From P36-A1 sp049478495 (GTDB taxonomy: Bacteria > Bacillota_I > Bacilli_A > JAJDGJ01): 64,000 bases of DNA. Below are positions 18,089 to 26,847 of this stretch, piece after piece; positions within the stretch are counted from its first letter, which is position 1; each line of letters opens with the position of its first letter. The notes beneath the pieces were generated by a model. That model did no database searches. It was not told the origin of the DNA and saw only the letters and a list, made by a program, of their open reading frames with translations. The translations under genes were made by a program, and so were the position numbers. The stretch covers positions 868,001 through 932,000 of the forward strand of contig NZ_CP168083.1 of the NCBI RefSeq assembly GCF_049478495.1, given 5' to 3'.

Positions 18089-18194
18089 GTTTTTACATGA
18101 AAAAAATTTCACATAAAAAATTTTTCAACTTATGGACTACACTAATTGACAGTGTTATATAATTTAACTATAAAATAAAAACAAAGGAGCTAAG

Positions 18195-19670
18195 ATGGAA
18201 CATTTAAAAGAAATTTTTGAGTACAGAACATGGATAAAAGGAGAAAAGTTATATAATAATAACGAAATGTATAATATTAAGTACATTAAAAACACACTAA
18301 CTGCAGCTGTACAAGCTACAGAAAAGTATAAAGTAGAAATAAATATACATAATTTCAATATAAAGAATATGAAATGTAATTGTCCAGTAGCTAAAAAGAA
18401 AAATAATTGCGAGCACATAGTTGCATTATTGTTTGAGGCAATAAATCTTGGATACTTAAGTGATGTATCAAGTATTCATAAACAAGAGTGGGCAAAAATA
18501 ATAAGTGAATTATCTTTTAATTCTTGTATAGATTCAGTAAATTATAAATTTGATGAGAATTTAAGCAAGTTACTATTAAAAGAAATTAATGAAATAAGTA
18601 CTGATCAAAATATAAAAGATTTGATTGAGAATATTATCAGATTGCTAAAAAGAATAGATCTAAACAAACAAAACATCAACTTATCAATGTCGTTAGAAAT
18701 AATTATAGATTTTATTTTTAATAATGATTCTTTAATCAGCGAAAATGTAATAAGTCAGATATTTAAATTAACCAATGATTTTCAAAATTTAGAACTTCTA
18801 TTCAAAATATATGAAGTGTATTTAAAGAAAAATGATTATAGTATATTAAGTATAAAAAATAAAATGGAAGGGAAACGTAAAAAAGTTAAATACATACATC
18901 AATATGTCTTATTATCATTGTATATAGACTATTATCAAAAACAGTCTTTTGATAATAAAAAGTTGATGTTAGTGTTAAATGAATTTGAACATACTGAAGC
19001 ATTAAAATATTTAAAATTTAACTACTATCTTAATAACAATGAGATAGAGCTAGCAGGAAAAATATTATTTAAAGATAATAAAGTTCCAATAGATTATAAT
19101 AAATTTATTAACTGTTTAGAATTATTAATGAATAAATATTATGAGAAAAATAAATATTATCAAATATTATATAGTATTATTCATTTAAGCATAATAAAAA
19201 ATATTTCAGTAACAAATAATTATTACAATGACTTCAAAACTTTATTCTTTAATAATAATGAATTAAATAAATATATAAATTTATGGATAGATAAAATTAT
19301 CAAAGACTTCAATTCTATTCAATTAATAGATTTCTTTCTTTATTATGAAGAATACGAATTCATATTAAATATTATTGTAAAAACAAACAATATTAATAAA
19401 TTAGTAGATCATGCTAAAGAATTGATTAAGTATAATGAAACTAAATTTAATCTTGCCTTTTTAATAATTATTAAAGATAAAATTAATAGTTGCATAACTA
19501 TAGATGATTTCTATTTAATAAAAAAATCAGTCTTGTTCTACAAGAAGGAAATAAGAAACAATCAAATAATTAAAGAAATACAAATACTACTATTTAAAGA
19601 TAGTACTAAAATTAAAAATATGAAAGAGTTAGCTTTTAAGCTAAGTGAAAACTATGATAAAATTAAATAA
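18195..19670 (+). CDS. SWIM zinc-finger protein
   Basis: 491 residues. A SWIM zinc finger, C-x-C-x8-C-x-H, lies at residues 61-74 (CNCPVAKKKNNCEH), preceded by a domain with the usual RTWIKGEKLYNNNEM start. The remaining about 400 residues are helical, Asn/Lys/Ile-rich and without catalytic motifs, like the alpha-solenoid region of bacterial SWIM proteins. In Bacillota such a gene usually sits directly before a SNF2 helicase gene, and the next gene is indeed SNF2-related. It overlaps that gene by 17 bases. The start follows AAAGGAGC. SWIM domains bind DNA or proteins; the exact role is unknown. Confidence 0.85.
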   Translation: MEHLKEIFEYRTWIKGEKLYNNNEMYNIKYIKNTLTAAVQATEKYKVEINIHNFNIKNMKCNCPVAKKKNNCEHIVALLFEAINLGYLSDVSSIHKQEWAKIISELSFNSCIDSVNYKFDENLSKLLLKEINEISTDQNIKDLIENIIRLLKRIDLNKQNINLSMSLEIIIDFIFNNDSLISENVISQIFKLTNDFQNLELLFKIYEVYLKKNDYSILSIKNKMEGKRKKVKYIHQYVLLSLYIDYYQKQSFDNKKLMLVLNEFEHTEALKYLKFNYYLNNNEIELAGKILFKDNKVPIDYNKFINCLELLMNKYYEKNKYYQILYSIIHLSIIKNISVTNNYYNDFKTLFFNNNELNKYINLWIDKIIKDFNSIQLIDFFLYYEEYEFILNIIVKTNNINKLVDHAKELIKYNETKFNLAFLIIIKDKINSCITIDDFYLIKKSVLFYKKEIRNNQIIKEIQILLFKDSTKIKNMKELAFKLSENYDKIK

Positions 19671-20790
19671 ACTTGAATCAACTATTATACAATATGAAAA
19701 TACTTTATTGAATACATTTGCCGATTACTACATTAATAATGATTTTATAATAAAACAAGATTTTAAAAAAATAGATAACTATACTAAAATATATGGGACC
19801 ATAGATCATTTCAGCAAAAAAATAAGTACAGAAATAAAACTATCAAGTATTGATAATACAATTGAAGCTACATGTGATTGTGATATTAGATATAAAAATC
19901 AAATATGTGAACATGTAATGGCATATTTGAAGAATATATATTCTAATGAGAAAACTATAAATAAAGATGCAAATAATGAATTAACCAAACTTAATCTAAT
20001 TAGAAATGAACAAAAAGAATCAAAAATTATAGAAATTGAATTATTATATTTTAAATCAATTTCTAAACGTTCAAGAGATCTTGTAAATTATTATAAAAAA
20101 GAGATTAGTGCAGAGCAAAATGCAATGACTTTAACAAATAAAATAGATTTGCATCCAATATTAGAATTGAATAGTAATAATAAATGGACCATAAGATATA
20201 TGATTGGTAATGATAGACTTTATTACATAAAAGATATTGAAACTTTTCTTGAAAATGTTGAATATAATGTAAATTTTAAATATGGTAATGAATTAGAATT
20301 AGTACATTCAATAAATATCTTTTCAGATAATAGCAAGTTACAATATAAATTAATAAAAGTGTTTTCAAATATGTCGAATAAATCAAAAATCGAAAAAATA
20401 ATAATTAATAAAAAAAGTATATTATTAAATAAAGAAACAATAGATATATTCTTTGAATTTTATAAGTTAAGTAATAATGATATTATTTGTGAAGAAGTAA
20501 ACGAAAAAATAGATATACATATATATCGAAATAGATTGTTCCATAACTATCATTTGAACCTTAATCATAATTATATATTATCCAAATTTAATCTATATAA
20601 AATAGAAAATAATAATAAAATAAAGAAAATAGATTTTAAAAATAAGAAAAAGACTATTAAACTACTAAATATTTTATCAAAAAATAATTTTATAGTATTA
20701 CAAGAAAATCTAGATGAATTTAAAACTTTTGTAACAAAAGATATAATACAAAATTTTAATATTACATATCATGTAGATAATACTTTTTAG
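19654..20790 (+). CDS. SNF2-related protein: SWIM and SNF2-associated region only, motor domain missing
   Basis: 378 residues. SWIM finger C-x-C-x8-C-x-H at about 74-87 (CDCDIRYKNQICEH), then a region resembling the bacterial SNF2-associated domain: NKWTIRYMIGNDRLYYIKDIETFLENV at about 178-204, followed by a hydrophilic part. Full bacterial SNF2 proteins of this type have about 1000-1100 residues with a C-terminal ATPase carrying GxGKT and DExH motifs. Here the frame stops at TAG 20788-20790 and none of those motifs occurs in any frame before dps. It is a truncated or secondarily motor-less protein. I prefer ATG 19654 over GTG 19645. It is coupled to the SWIM gene upstream. Confidence 0.65.
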   Translation: MIKLNKLESTIIQYENTLLNTFADYYINNDFIIKQDFKKIDNYTKIYGTIDHFSKKISTEIKLSSIDNTIEATCDCDIRYKNQICEHVMAYLKNIYSNEKTINKDANNELTKLNLIRNEQKESKIIEIELLYFKSISKRSRDLVNYYKKEISAEQNAMTLTNKIDLHPILELNSNNKWTIRYMIGNDRLYYIKDIETFLENVEYNVNFKYGNELELVHSINIFSDNSKLQYKLIKVFSNMSNKSKIEKIIINKKSILLNKETIDIFFEFYKLSNNDIICEEVNEKIDIHIYRNRLFHNYHLNLNHNYILSKFNLYKIENNNKIKKIDFKNKKKTIKLLNILSKNNFIVLQENLDEFKTFVTKDIIQNFNITYHVDNTF

Positions 20791-20990
20791 TAATCACAAT
20801 ATATAGTCTCATTTTGAAACCAATTTCATTGAAAAAGATAATAAAGGTCACGAAAGTAAACACCAAGTTTAAATTGTTATCTACAAATAAGTAATAAGTT
20901 AGTTTACTGTTAATGTTTTTATATTATTTGTTGTTTTATAGTTAATATAGATATATAATATAATTATAAAAAATGAGGAGGAATTTAATA

Positions 20991-21419
20991 ATGGAAAAAT
21001 TATTGAATCAATTACTAGCAGACTTAATGGCTATTAATGTTAATTTACACAACTTACACTGGAATGTTTCAGGAATGGGGTTTGAGGAATATCATGAGTT
21101 AACTGAGGGGTTATATAATGATGTTTTTTCAAAATTTGATGATGTTGCAGAGTATTTAAAATCAAATGATATGTATCCATCTGCATCATTAGATCAGTAT
21201 GCAAAAGAAACAAAATGTAAACCACTAGCTGTAAAGGATTTTACTGATGAAGAGGTTGTAGCATCTTTAAATGATATCTATACATATCTTATTAAGTCTT
21301 TTCAAGAAATTGCAAACAAAGCTGATAAAGAGGGTCACAAAGGATTAGTCTTTATAATGACTAATTGGATAGGTGAATATAAAAAAGCACACTGGATGAT
21401 TAAAGCTAGATTAAAATAA
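20991..21419 (+). CDS. dps: Dps-family ferritin-like protein
   Basis: 142 residues of the ferritin-like fold: VNLHNLHWNVSGMGFEEYHEL near residues 17-37 carries the ferroxidase His and Glu of Dps, followed by a DDVAEYL segment supplying the partner-subunit acidic residues. Dps dodecamers oxidise and store iron with peroxide and shield DNA. GAGGAGG lies 8 bases before ATG 20991; an in-frame ATG 18 bases earlier overlaps that site and is unlikely. The promoter area has the near-palindrome TATAATATAATTATA, loosely like a PerR box, but the match is weak. Own terminator. Confidence 0.92.
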   Translation: MEKLLNQLLADLMAINVNLHNLHWNVSGMGFEEYHELTEGLYNDVFSKFDDVAEYLKSNDMYPSASLDQYAKETKCKPLAVKDFTDEEVVASLNDIYTYLIKSFQEIANKADKEGHKGLVFIMTNWIGEYKKAHWMIKARLK

Positions 21420-21424
21420 TTATT

Positions 21425-21449
21425 AGGAACTAATTTAGTTCCTTTTTTT
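21425..21449 (+). terminator. Terminator after dps
   Basis: AGGAACTA (21425-21432), short loop, TAGTTCCT (21436-21443), T-run. Confidence 0.85.
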
Positions 21450-21514
21450 ATTTAATTTAAAATTTTATTTAAGTGCAACATATAGTATAATATTAGTAAG
21501 TAAGGAGGTTGTTT

Positions 21515-22168
21515 ATGAAAAAATTTCTAGTTTCATATTCTGGAGGAAAAGATTCTATGCTAGCTTTAGATAGAATGTTAAAAGATAAAAATGAGTTAGT
21601 AGGTATTTTTACAACGACAAATAAAGATATAGGTTCATGGTTTCATGATATAAACTTAAATATATTAGAAAATGTTGCAAAAAGCATCGATACAATATTT
21701 ATTCCTGTAAAACTTAGAGAAGGTAATGAATATACAGAAGACTTTGAAAATGCTCTTAAAGCTCTAAAACAACAATATAGTATAGATTGTATTGTATTTG
21801 GAGATATTGACATAGAGGAACATCGTATTTGGTGTAGTGAAAGATGTAATAATGTTGGATTAGAAGCTATTTTTCCACTATGGCAAGAAAATAGACTTTC
21901 TTTAGTAAAAGAATTTATTGATAAAGGATACAAAGCAGTTATAAAAAAAGTTGACAAAAACAAGCTACCTAAAGAGACATTAGGAAAAACACTTGATTAT
22001 TCAGTATTAAATTATTTTACTGAAGTTGGCATTGATGAATGTGGAGAAAATGGGGAATATCATACATTAGTTTATGATGGACCAATTTTTAAGCAAAAAA
22101 TTAATTTGGATATTAAAGATATCCAAGAAACTGAGTATAGCTATAATCTTAATATTAATTTAATTTAA
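21515..22168 (+). CDS. Dph6-like ATP-pyrophosphatase (adenine-nucleotide alpha hydrolase fold)
   Basis: 217 residues. The PP-loop SYSGGKDSMLAL at residues 7-18, followed by the WCSERCNNVGLEAIFPLWQ and DECGENGEYHTLVYDGPIF motifs, is diagnostic of the Dph6/MJ0570 family. The eukaryotic member amidates diphthine on elongation factor 2, but bacteria lack diphthamide, so the substrate here is unknown. Many genome annotations call it diphthine-ammonia ligase. The start is ATG 21515 with TAAGGAGG upstream; an in-frame TTG at 21509 overlaps that site. Monocistronic, just ahead of the FMN riboswitch. Confidence 0.85.
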   Translation: MKKFLVSYSGGKDSMLALDRMLKDKNELVGIFTTTNKDIGSWFHDINLNILENVAKSIDTIFIPVKLREGNEYTEDFENALKALKQQYSIDCIVFGDIDIEEHRIWCSERCNNVGLEAIFPLWQENRLSLVKEFIDKGYKAVIKKVDKNKLPKETLGKTLDYSVLNYFTEVGIDECGENGEYHTLVYDGPIFKQKINLDIKDIQETEYSYNLNINLI

Positions 22169-22266
22169 AATTATTATAAATTAAACACACTTCGTGTTTA
22201 CATAGTATATTTTCAGTGATATAATATAAATACAGAGATAGATATCTGTTCAAACAAAATAAAGCT

Positions 22267-22383
22267 TAGTCTTTGGGGTTGGGTGAGATTCCCTACCGAT
22301 GGTTATAGTCCATGACCCGCATAATGCGGCTGAATAGGTGAAATTCCTATACCGACGGTTAAAGTCCGGATGAGAAAAGATTA
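22267..22383 (+). promoter_or_regulatory. FMN riboswitch (RFN element)
   Basis: All conserved RFN blocks are present: GGGTTGGGTGAGATTCCCTACCGATGG, TATAGTCCATGACCC, AGGTGAAATTCCTATACCGACGG and TTAAAGTCCGGATGAGA. The closing stem P1 is TAGTCTTT (22267-22274) with AAAGATTA (22376-22383). It is followed by a terminator and ribU, so FMN binding should switch off riboflavin import. Confidence 0.95.
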
Positions 22384-22404
22384 TCATTTTTCTGTAGCTA
22401 ATAC

Positions 22405-22431
22405 CCTGAGATTTTTTTCTCAGGTTTTTTT
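22405..22431 (+). terminator. Riboswitch-controlled terminator
   Basis: CCTGAG (22405-22410), 8-base loop, CTCAGG (22419-22424), T7. This is the expression platform of the FMN riboswitch. Confidence 0.88.
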
Positions 22432-22455
22432 ATATTCAAGAAAGAAGGACAAAGA

Positions 22456-23079
22456 ATGAAAAAAATATTAAACTTTAATATTAGAGAAATTACCCTTATA
22501 GGGATATTTGGAGCAGTTGCAGCACTATTAATGTATTTAAAATTTCCTCTTCCATTAATGCCACCATTTATGGAATTTGATTTTTCAAGTGTGTTAGAAC
22601 TAATTGGAACATTTATTATGGGACCAGTAGCAGGAGCATTTATAGTAATAATAAAAATATTGATCAAGTTATTGCTGCAAGGTACATCTACAATGTTTGT
22701 AGGAGAACTTTCAAATATAATTGTATCTATTGCATATGTAGTTCCAGCAGGAATAATATATAAGAAAATGCTTAATAAAAAAGGAGCTATACTTGGTATG
22801 CTTGCAGGTACAATATTAAGTACATTAATGGCAGCACTTTCAAATTACTTCTTAATTCTACCATTATATGCAAATCTATTTGGTATGGGAATGGATGATA
22901 TTGTTGGAATGGTAACTGTAGTTAACCCTGCTGTTAATAGTCCATTTACTTTATTTTTAGTAGGAATTATTCCATTCAATATAATCAAAGGTGGAATTTG
23001 TGCAGTTGTTACTTTTTTAATATATAAAAAAATTAGAGCAACAATTGAAAACTATGCATACAAAGCTAAAAAATGTTAA
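22456..23079 (+). CDS. ribU: Riboflavin ECF transporter S-component RibU
   Basis: 207-residue membrane protein with about six helices. The N-terminal ITLIGIFGAVAALLMYLKFPLPLMPP and the following FDFSSVLELIGTFIMGPVAG match RibU. An FMN riboswitch directly upstream confirms riboflavin or a flavin as substrate. It needs the shared ECF energising module (EcfA, EcfA', EcfT), not in this window. The start follows AGAAGGA. No riboflavin synthesis genes are nearby, so import may be the main source. A related S-component, ThiT, is at 54341. Confidence 0.92.
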   Translation: MKKILNFNIREITLIGIFGAVAALLMYLKFPLPLMPPFMEFDFSSVLELIGTFIMGPVAGAFIVIIKILIKLLLQGTSTMFVGELSNIIVSIAYVVPAGIIYKKMLNKKGAILGMLAGTILSTLMAALSNYFLILPLYANLFGMGMDDIVGMVTVVNPAVNSPFTLFLVGIIPFNIIKGGICAVVTFLIYKKIRATIENYAYKAKKC

Positions 23080-23099
23080 AACCACTAAGGTGGTTTTTT
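23078..23099 (+). terminator. Terminator after ribU
   Basis: AAAACCAC, 4-base loop, GTGGTTTTTT; overlaps the ribU stop codon. Confidence 0.8.
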
Positions 23100-23197
23100 A
23101 TTTTGAAGTATAATGAGTATAAAATAGTTAAATATAGACAATATATATTCTAACTTATGGTATAATTTATTCATTGAAATAAAAAAGAGGTGTATTT

Positions 23198-24403
23198 ATG
23201 GACTTAAATAAAAAAAATATAAAAATAATATCAGGTTTAATATTTTTTACAGTAGCATTACTTTGGATAACAATGTACTTTAGTTCGGTAGTTGATGCAA
23301 TACAATTTATAATATCAGTTTGTATTCCATTTATTTTAGGTTTGGCAATTGCATTTGTTGTTAATGTATTACTAAATCAAGTAGAGAAGTTATATTCAAA
23401 AATATTTAAAAAGCCAGATGGTTTAGCAGCAAAACTAAAAAGAGGAATTTGTTTAACAATATCTATATTACTAATTATTGGACTTATATTTATGTTGTTA
23501 TTCTTAATTGTTCCAGAAGTTTTAAATTCAATAAAAATGGTTATTGAAAATTTTCCTGGTTATATAAATTCAGTTGAAGATTTATACACAGGAATAAGAA
23601 CAGACAATAATTTTGATTTTCTTCCTGAATGGAACATTAATATTGATATGAGCCAGCTTACTTCTGAAGTTACAAAATTTGTCTCAAACTATGGTCAAAG
23701 CTTTATCAATAACACAATGTCAGCAGCAAACTCACTAGTAGGAACATTTGTAACATTGTTTTTAGGAATCGTTTTTTCAGTATATGTTTTAGGTCAAAAA
23801 GAAGTTTTAGGTGTTCAAGTAAAAAAATTAATGTATGCTTATTTAAATCCAATGATTGTTGAAAAAATTAAACATGTATTTAAAATAGCATCACAAACTT
23901 TTTCAAATTTTATAACAGGACAGTTAATAGAATGTGTTATCCTAGGATTTGTATGTTTTACTGGAATGATGATAATGAAAATCCCATATGCACCAATGAT
24001 ATCTGCATTAGTTGCTTTTGGTGCTTTAATACCAGTCTTTGGAGCATTTGTTGCTACATTATTAGGAGCTTTATTAATAATGTTAGTCAATCCTTTACAA
24101 GCATTAATCTTTATTGCTTTTATTGTAATATACCAACAAATTGATGGTAATGTTATATACCCTAGAATAGTAGGTAATTCAGTGGGTTTACCAGGTATTT
24201 GGGTTTTAGCTGCTGTAGCATTAGGAGGGAATTTAGCTGGTATGGTTGGAATGTTAATTGGAGTTCCAGTATTTTCAGTTTTATACACTTTATTGAAAGA
24301 AGACGTTTATAAAAAATTAATAAGAAAAAAATTAGTTAATAAAAATCTAAAACTGAAAGTCGACAAAGTTTATCCTGTAGAAGTAGAAGAAAGTACTAAA
24401 TAA
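23198..24403 (+). CDS. AI-2E-family transporter
   Basis: 401-residue polytopic protein. Conserved AI-2E features are a first hairpin of two helices, a large periplasm-facing region (about 100-165), and the C-terminal run IPVFGAFVATLLGALL, then YQQIDGNVIYPRIVGNSVGLPG (about 320-340) and the AGMVGMLIGVPVFSVLYTLL end. The family includes TqsA and sodium/proton antiporters and other exporters; the substrate is open. GAGGTG lies 7 bases before ATG, and an extended -10 TGGTATAAT lies at 23158-23166. Monocistronic. Confidence 0.9.
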   Translation: MDLNKKNIKIISGLIFFTVALLWITMYFSSVVDAIQFIISVCIPFILGLAIAFVVNVLLNQVEKLYSKIFKKPDGLAAKLKRGICLTISILLIIGLIFMLLFLIVPEVLNSIKMVIENFPGYINSVEDLYTGIRTDNNFDFLPEWNINIDMSQLTSEVTKFVSNYGQSFINNTMSAANSLVGTFVTLFLGIVFSVYVLGQKEVLGVQVKKLMYAYLNPMIVEKIKHVFKIASQTFSNFITGQLIECVILGFVCFTGMMIMKIPYAPMISALVAFGALIPVFGAFVATLLGALLIMLVNPLQALIFIAFIVIYQQIDGNVIYPRIVGNSVGLPGIWVLAAVALGGNLAGMVGMLIGVPVFSVLYTLLKEDVYKKLIRKKLVNKNLKLKVDKVYPVEVEESTK

Positions 24404-24412
24404 TGTAATATT

Positions 24413-24462
24413 AAAGAGGGTATTAAAATAGACATAGTTCTATTTAAATATCCTCTTTTTTT
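24413..24462 (+). terminator. Terminator
   Basis: A long imperfect hairpin from AAAGAGG (24413-24419) to CCTCTTTTTTT (24452-24462). Confidence 0.8.
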
Positions 24463-24485
24463 AAATAAAAGTAATAGTTAATAAC

Positions 24486-24514
24486 TTGTAAATAATTTGT
24501 GTTCATGATAATAT
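24486..24514 (+). promoter_or_regulatory. Promoter of the aldolase/nitrilase-like operon
   Basis: TTGTAA (24486-24491), 17-bp spacer and TAATAT (24509-24514), with a TG extension at 24506-24507. Confidence 0.55.
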
Positions 24515-24550
24515 TATTTTAATTATTGAAAATAAAAGGGGGATTTATAT

Positions 24551-25579
24551 ATGTACAGTTTTGAAAGTGATTATAGTGAGGGAGCTCATCCAAATATACT
24601 TAAAGCAATGGTTCAAGCTAATTTAGATCAAACTTCAGGTTATGGTTTTGATTCATATACAGAGAAAGCTACAGAAATTTTAAAAGATAAATTACAAAAT
24701 AATAATGTAGACATTCATTTTTTTGTAGGGGGAACAATTACTAATTTAACTGCTTTATCATCTTTTCTAAGACCTCATGAAGCAATTATATGTACTGATG
24801 AAGGGCATATAGCAACTCATGAAGCTGGTGCAATAGAAGCAACTGGTCATAAAGTAATAGCAATAGAAAATACAAATGGAAAATTAGATCCAATTAAAGC
24901 AGAAAAAGAGATTTTAAAGCATGAAGATTTCCATATGGTTAAACCAAAATGTCTATATATTTCTAATGCTACAGAGTTAGGAACTACTTACACTAAAGCT
25001 GAACTATTAGAATTAAGATCTTTAGCAGACAAGTATAACATGATATTATACATGGATGGTGCAAGATTAGCTAATGCTTTAGTAGCAGAAAATAATGATG
25101 TAACACTAGAAGATCTTTGTAATATTTTTGATATGTTTTATATAGGAGCAACCAAAAATGGTGCTCTATTTGGAGAAGCATTAGTAATAGTTAATGATAA
25201 ATTAAAGCCAGAATTTAAATATATTTGTAAACAAAAAGGTACTATTTATGTTAAAAATAAATTTCTTGCGATTCAGTTTATTGAATTGTTTACAAATGAT
25301 TTATATTTCAAGTTAGCCTTACATGCTAATACATTAGCTAGAAAACTTGAAAAATCATTTGTAGAGAATGGATTTGAAATATTTATTGAAACAAATGCAA
25401 ATCAATTGTTTGTAATTATTGAAAATGAAGTTTTAGAAGAGTTTGAAAGAGAGTTCTCAAGCGTTATCTGGGGACCATATAATGAAAATAAGTCACTAGT
25501 AAGATATACAACTTCTTGGGCAACTAAAGAAGGTAAAGTGGAGGAATTTATTAAATTAATAGAACAATATAAAAGGTAG
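24551..25579 (+). CDS. Low-specificity threonine aldolase (PLP-dependent)
   Basis: 342 residues of the beta-eliminating lyase/threonine aldolase group: SDYSEGAHPNIL, then QTSGYGFDSYT, the HFFVGGTITNLTALS cofactor segment (about 58-72), LYMDGARLANAL (Asp that binds the pyridine nitrogen), and IGATKNGALFGEA with the PLP lysine near residue 203. It cleaves threonine or allo-threonine to glycine and acetaldehyde. The first residues FESDYSEG replace the more common RSDTVTxP, as in the branch seen in many anaerobes. A GGGGG site precedes the ATG. The nitrilase-like gene starts 9 bases after the stop, so they form an operon. Confidence 0.9.
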   Translation: MYSFESDYSEGAHPNILKAMVQANLDQTSGYGFDSYTEKATEILKDKLQNNNVDIHFFVGGTITNLTALSSFLRPHEAIICTDEGHIATHEAGAIEATGHKVIAIENTNGKLDPIKAEKEILKHEDFHMVKPKCLYISNATELGTTYTKAELLELRSLADKYNMILYMDGARLANALVAENNDVTLEDLCNIFDMFYIGATKNGALFGEALVIVNDKLKPEFKYICKQKGTIYVKNKFLAIQFIELFTNDLYFKLALHANTLARKLEKSFVENGFEIFIETNANQLFVIIENEVLEEFEREFSSVIWGPYNENKSLVRYTTSWATKEGKVEEFIKLIEQYKR

Positions 25580-25588
25580 GTGTTAATA

Positions 25589-26476
25589 ATGGCAAAAGAA
25601 AAAAAGGAGTTAAGAGTTGGAATTGTTCAAGCTACTCCATATTTATTTGATGTCAATAAAACGGTAGATAAAGCCATAAAACTAATAAGTAAAGCTTCAA
25701 AAAATAATGTTGAACTATTAGTTTTTCCACAATCTTTTATACCTTGTTATCCATATGCAATAAATATAGGTTCAGAATTTGGACTTTCAACTAATTATGG
25801 GCAAGATAACAAGCTAAAATTTTACAAAAATAGTATTTCTTTAGGCGATGCTAATATGAGTAAATTATTAAACAAATGCAAAGAAAATAATATAAACATT
25901 TCAATAGGAATTAGTGAATATGATTATGAGAATAATCAGTTATATAATACTAATCTTTTAATTGATAAAAAAGGTGAAATAATTTTAAATAGTAAAAACA
26001 ATAATTTAGTTGGTTTAGAGTCAATATTGTGGCAAGAAAGTAAAGAGCAACAACAATACACTGCAAAGCTAGATCAATGTAATGTGGGTATATTAAATAA
26101 TTTTGAAAATTATAATCCATTAGCAAGAAGTTATATGTATTTAAATAATATAGAAATCTATTGTGCACCAAACAGTAATGATTCTTTAGAGTGGCAAGAA
26201 GCAATTCAATTCATAGCTAAAGAAAGTAAATCTTTTGTTCTTAGTGCTTGTCAATATTCATATATTGAAGATAAAGAAGATAAATTAACTTTATCATCAA
26301 TATCAAATAAAAAAATATTACGAGGTGGAAGTGCCATAATTGATCCAAAAGGAAACTACATTATTGGTCCAATTTATGATAAAGAAGCGCTTCTTATTGC
26401 AAATATAAGTCTTGAAGAAGTTATTGAAGCTAGATTAGATATAAATCCAAAAGACATGATAAATAAAGTTATATAG
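25589..26476 (+). CDS. Nitrilase-superfamily protein without catalytic residues
   Basis: 295 residues with the carbon-nitrogen hydrolase fold: RVGIVQATPYLFD at the start, LLVFPQSFIPCYPYA (43-58), ILNSKNNNLVGLESILW (132-148), NFENYNPLARSYMY (171-184), and RGGSAIIDPKGNYIIGP near the end. These line up with plant- and bacterial-type nitrilases, but the triad is gone: Glu is Gln48 (VFPQ for VFPE), the Lys position is Asn137, and the Cys of xCWENYMPL is Asn171. It should therefore not hydrolyse nitriles or amides, yet the frame is intact and the fold landmarks are kept. It is coupled to the aldolase. The start is ATG 25589 after AGGTAGGTG; GTG 25580 overlaps that site. Confidence 0.8.
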   Translation: MAKEKKELRVGIVQATPYLFDVNKTVDKAIKLISKASKNNVELLVFPQSFIPCYPYAINIGSEFGLSTNYGQDNKLKFYKNSISLGDANMSKLLNKCKENNINISIGISEYDYENNQLYNTNLLIDKKGEIILNSKNNNLVGLESILWQESKEQQQYTAKLDQCNVGILNNFENYNPLARSYMYLNNIEIYCAPNSNDSLEWQEAIQFIAKESKSFVLSACQYSYIEDKEDKLTLSSISNKKILRGGSAIIDPKGNYIIGPIYDKEALLIANISLEEVIEARLDINPKDMINKVI

Positions 26477-26477
26477 T

Positions 26478-26508
26478 AAAATGCCATCTACATAGTAGAT
26501 GGCATTTT
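26478..26508 (+). terminator. Strong terminator, usable on both strands
   Basis: AAAATGCCATCTAC, ATA loop, GTAGATGGCATTTT: a perfect 14-bp stem followed by CTTCTTTT. Confidence 0.9.
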
Positions 26509-26514
26509 CTTCTT

Positions 26515-26847
26515 TTAGAACTATTGTCCTTATGGGGTTCGAGAGTTCTTTTACTCCCACAATTAATATAACATTTGAATTATTTTATTACAATTAATAA
26601 TCTATACAAATAAAGAAAAAAGTACTAATTTATAAAAAGTAAACAAAATTAAGTAAAAATTACTTAAATTAATGATAGTATTGAATTTATTAAAAGTATA
26701 ACTAATAAATATAATAAAGACAATTGATTAAAATATAAAACATAAATTATAAAATAACCAACATAAAAAACTTATATACAAAAATACACAAGTAAACAAA
26801 TAGATTTGTGTTTGAACATGTTATAATATATATTGAGGTGATAAAGC
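26515..26847 (+). other. Intergenic stretch with a pseudoknot-like element
   Basis: No gene. At 26517-26563 two interleaved stems are possible. Stem 1 is AGAACT (26517-26522) with AGTTCT (26544-26549). Stem 2 is ATTG (26523-26526) with CAAT (26560-26563), continued by TGGG (26533-26536) with CCCA (26556-26559). The rest, to 26800, is featureless AT-rich DNA. An extended -10 for mutM (TGTTATAAT, 26819-26827) lies at the end. Confidence 0.45.

Noticed and set aside
20950..20990. PerR box before dps
   Set aside because: The near-palindrome matches the consensus only partly, and such AT-rich palindromes are common here.
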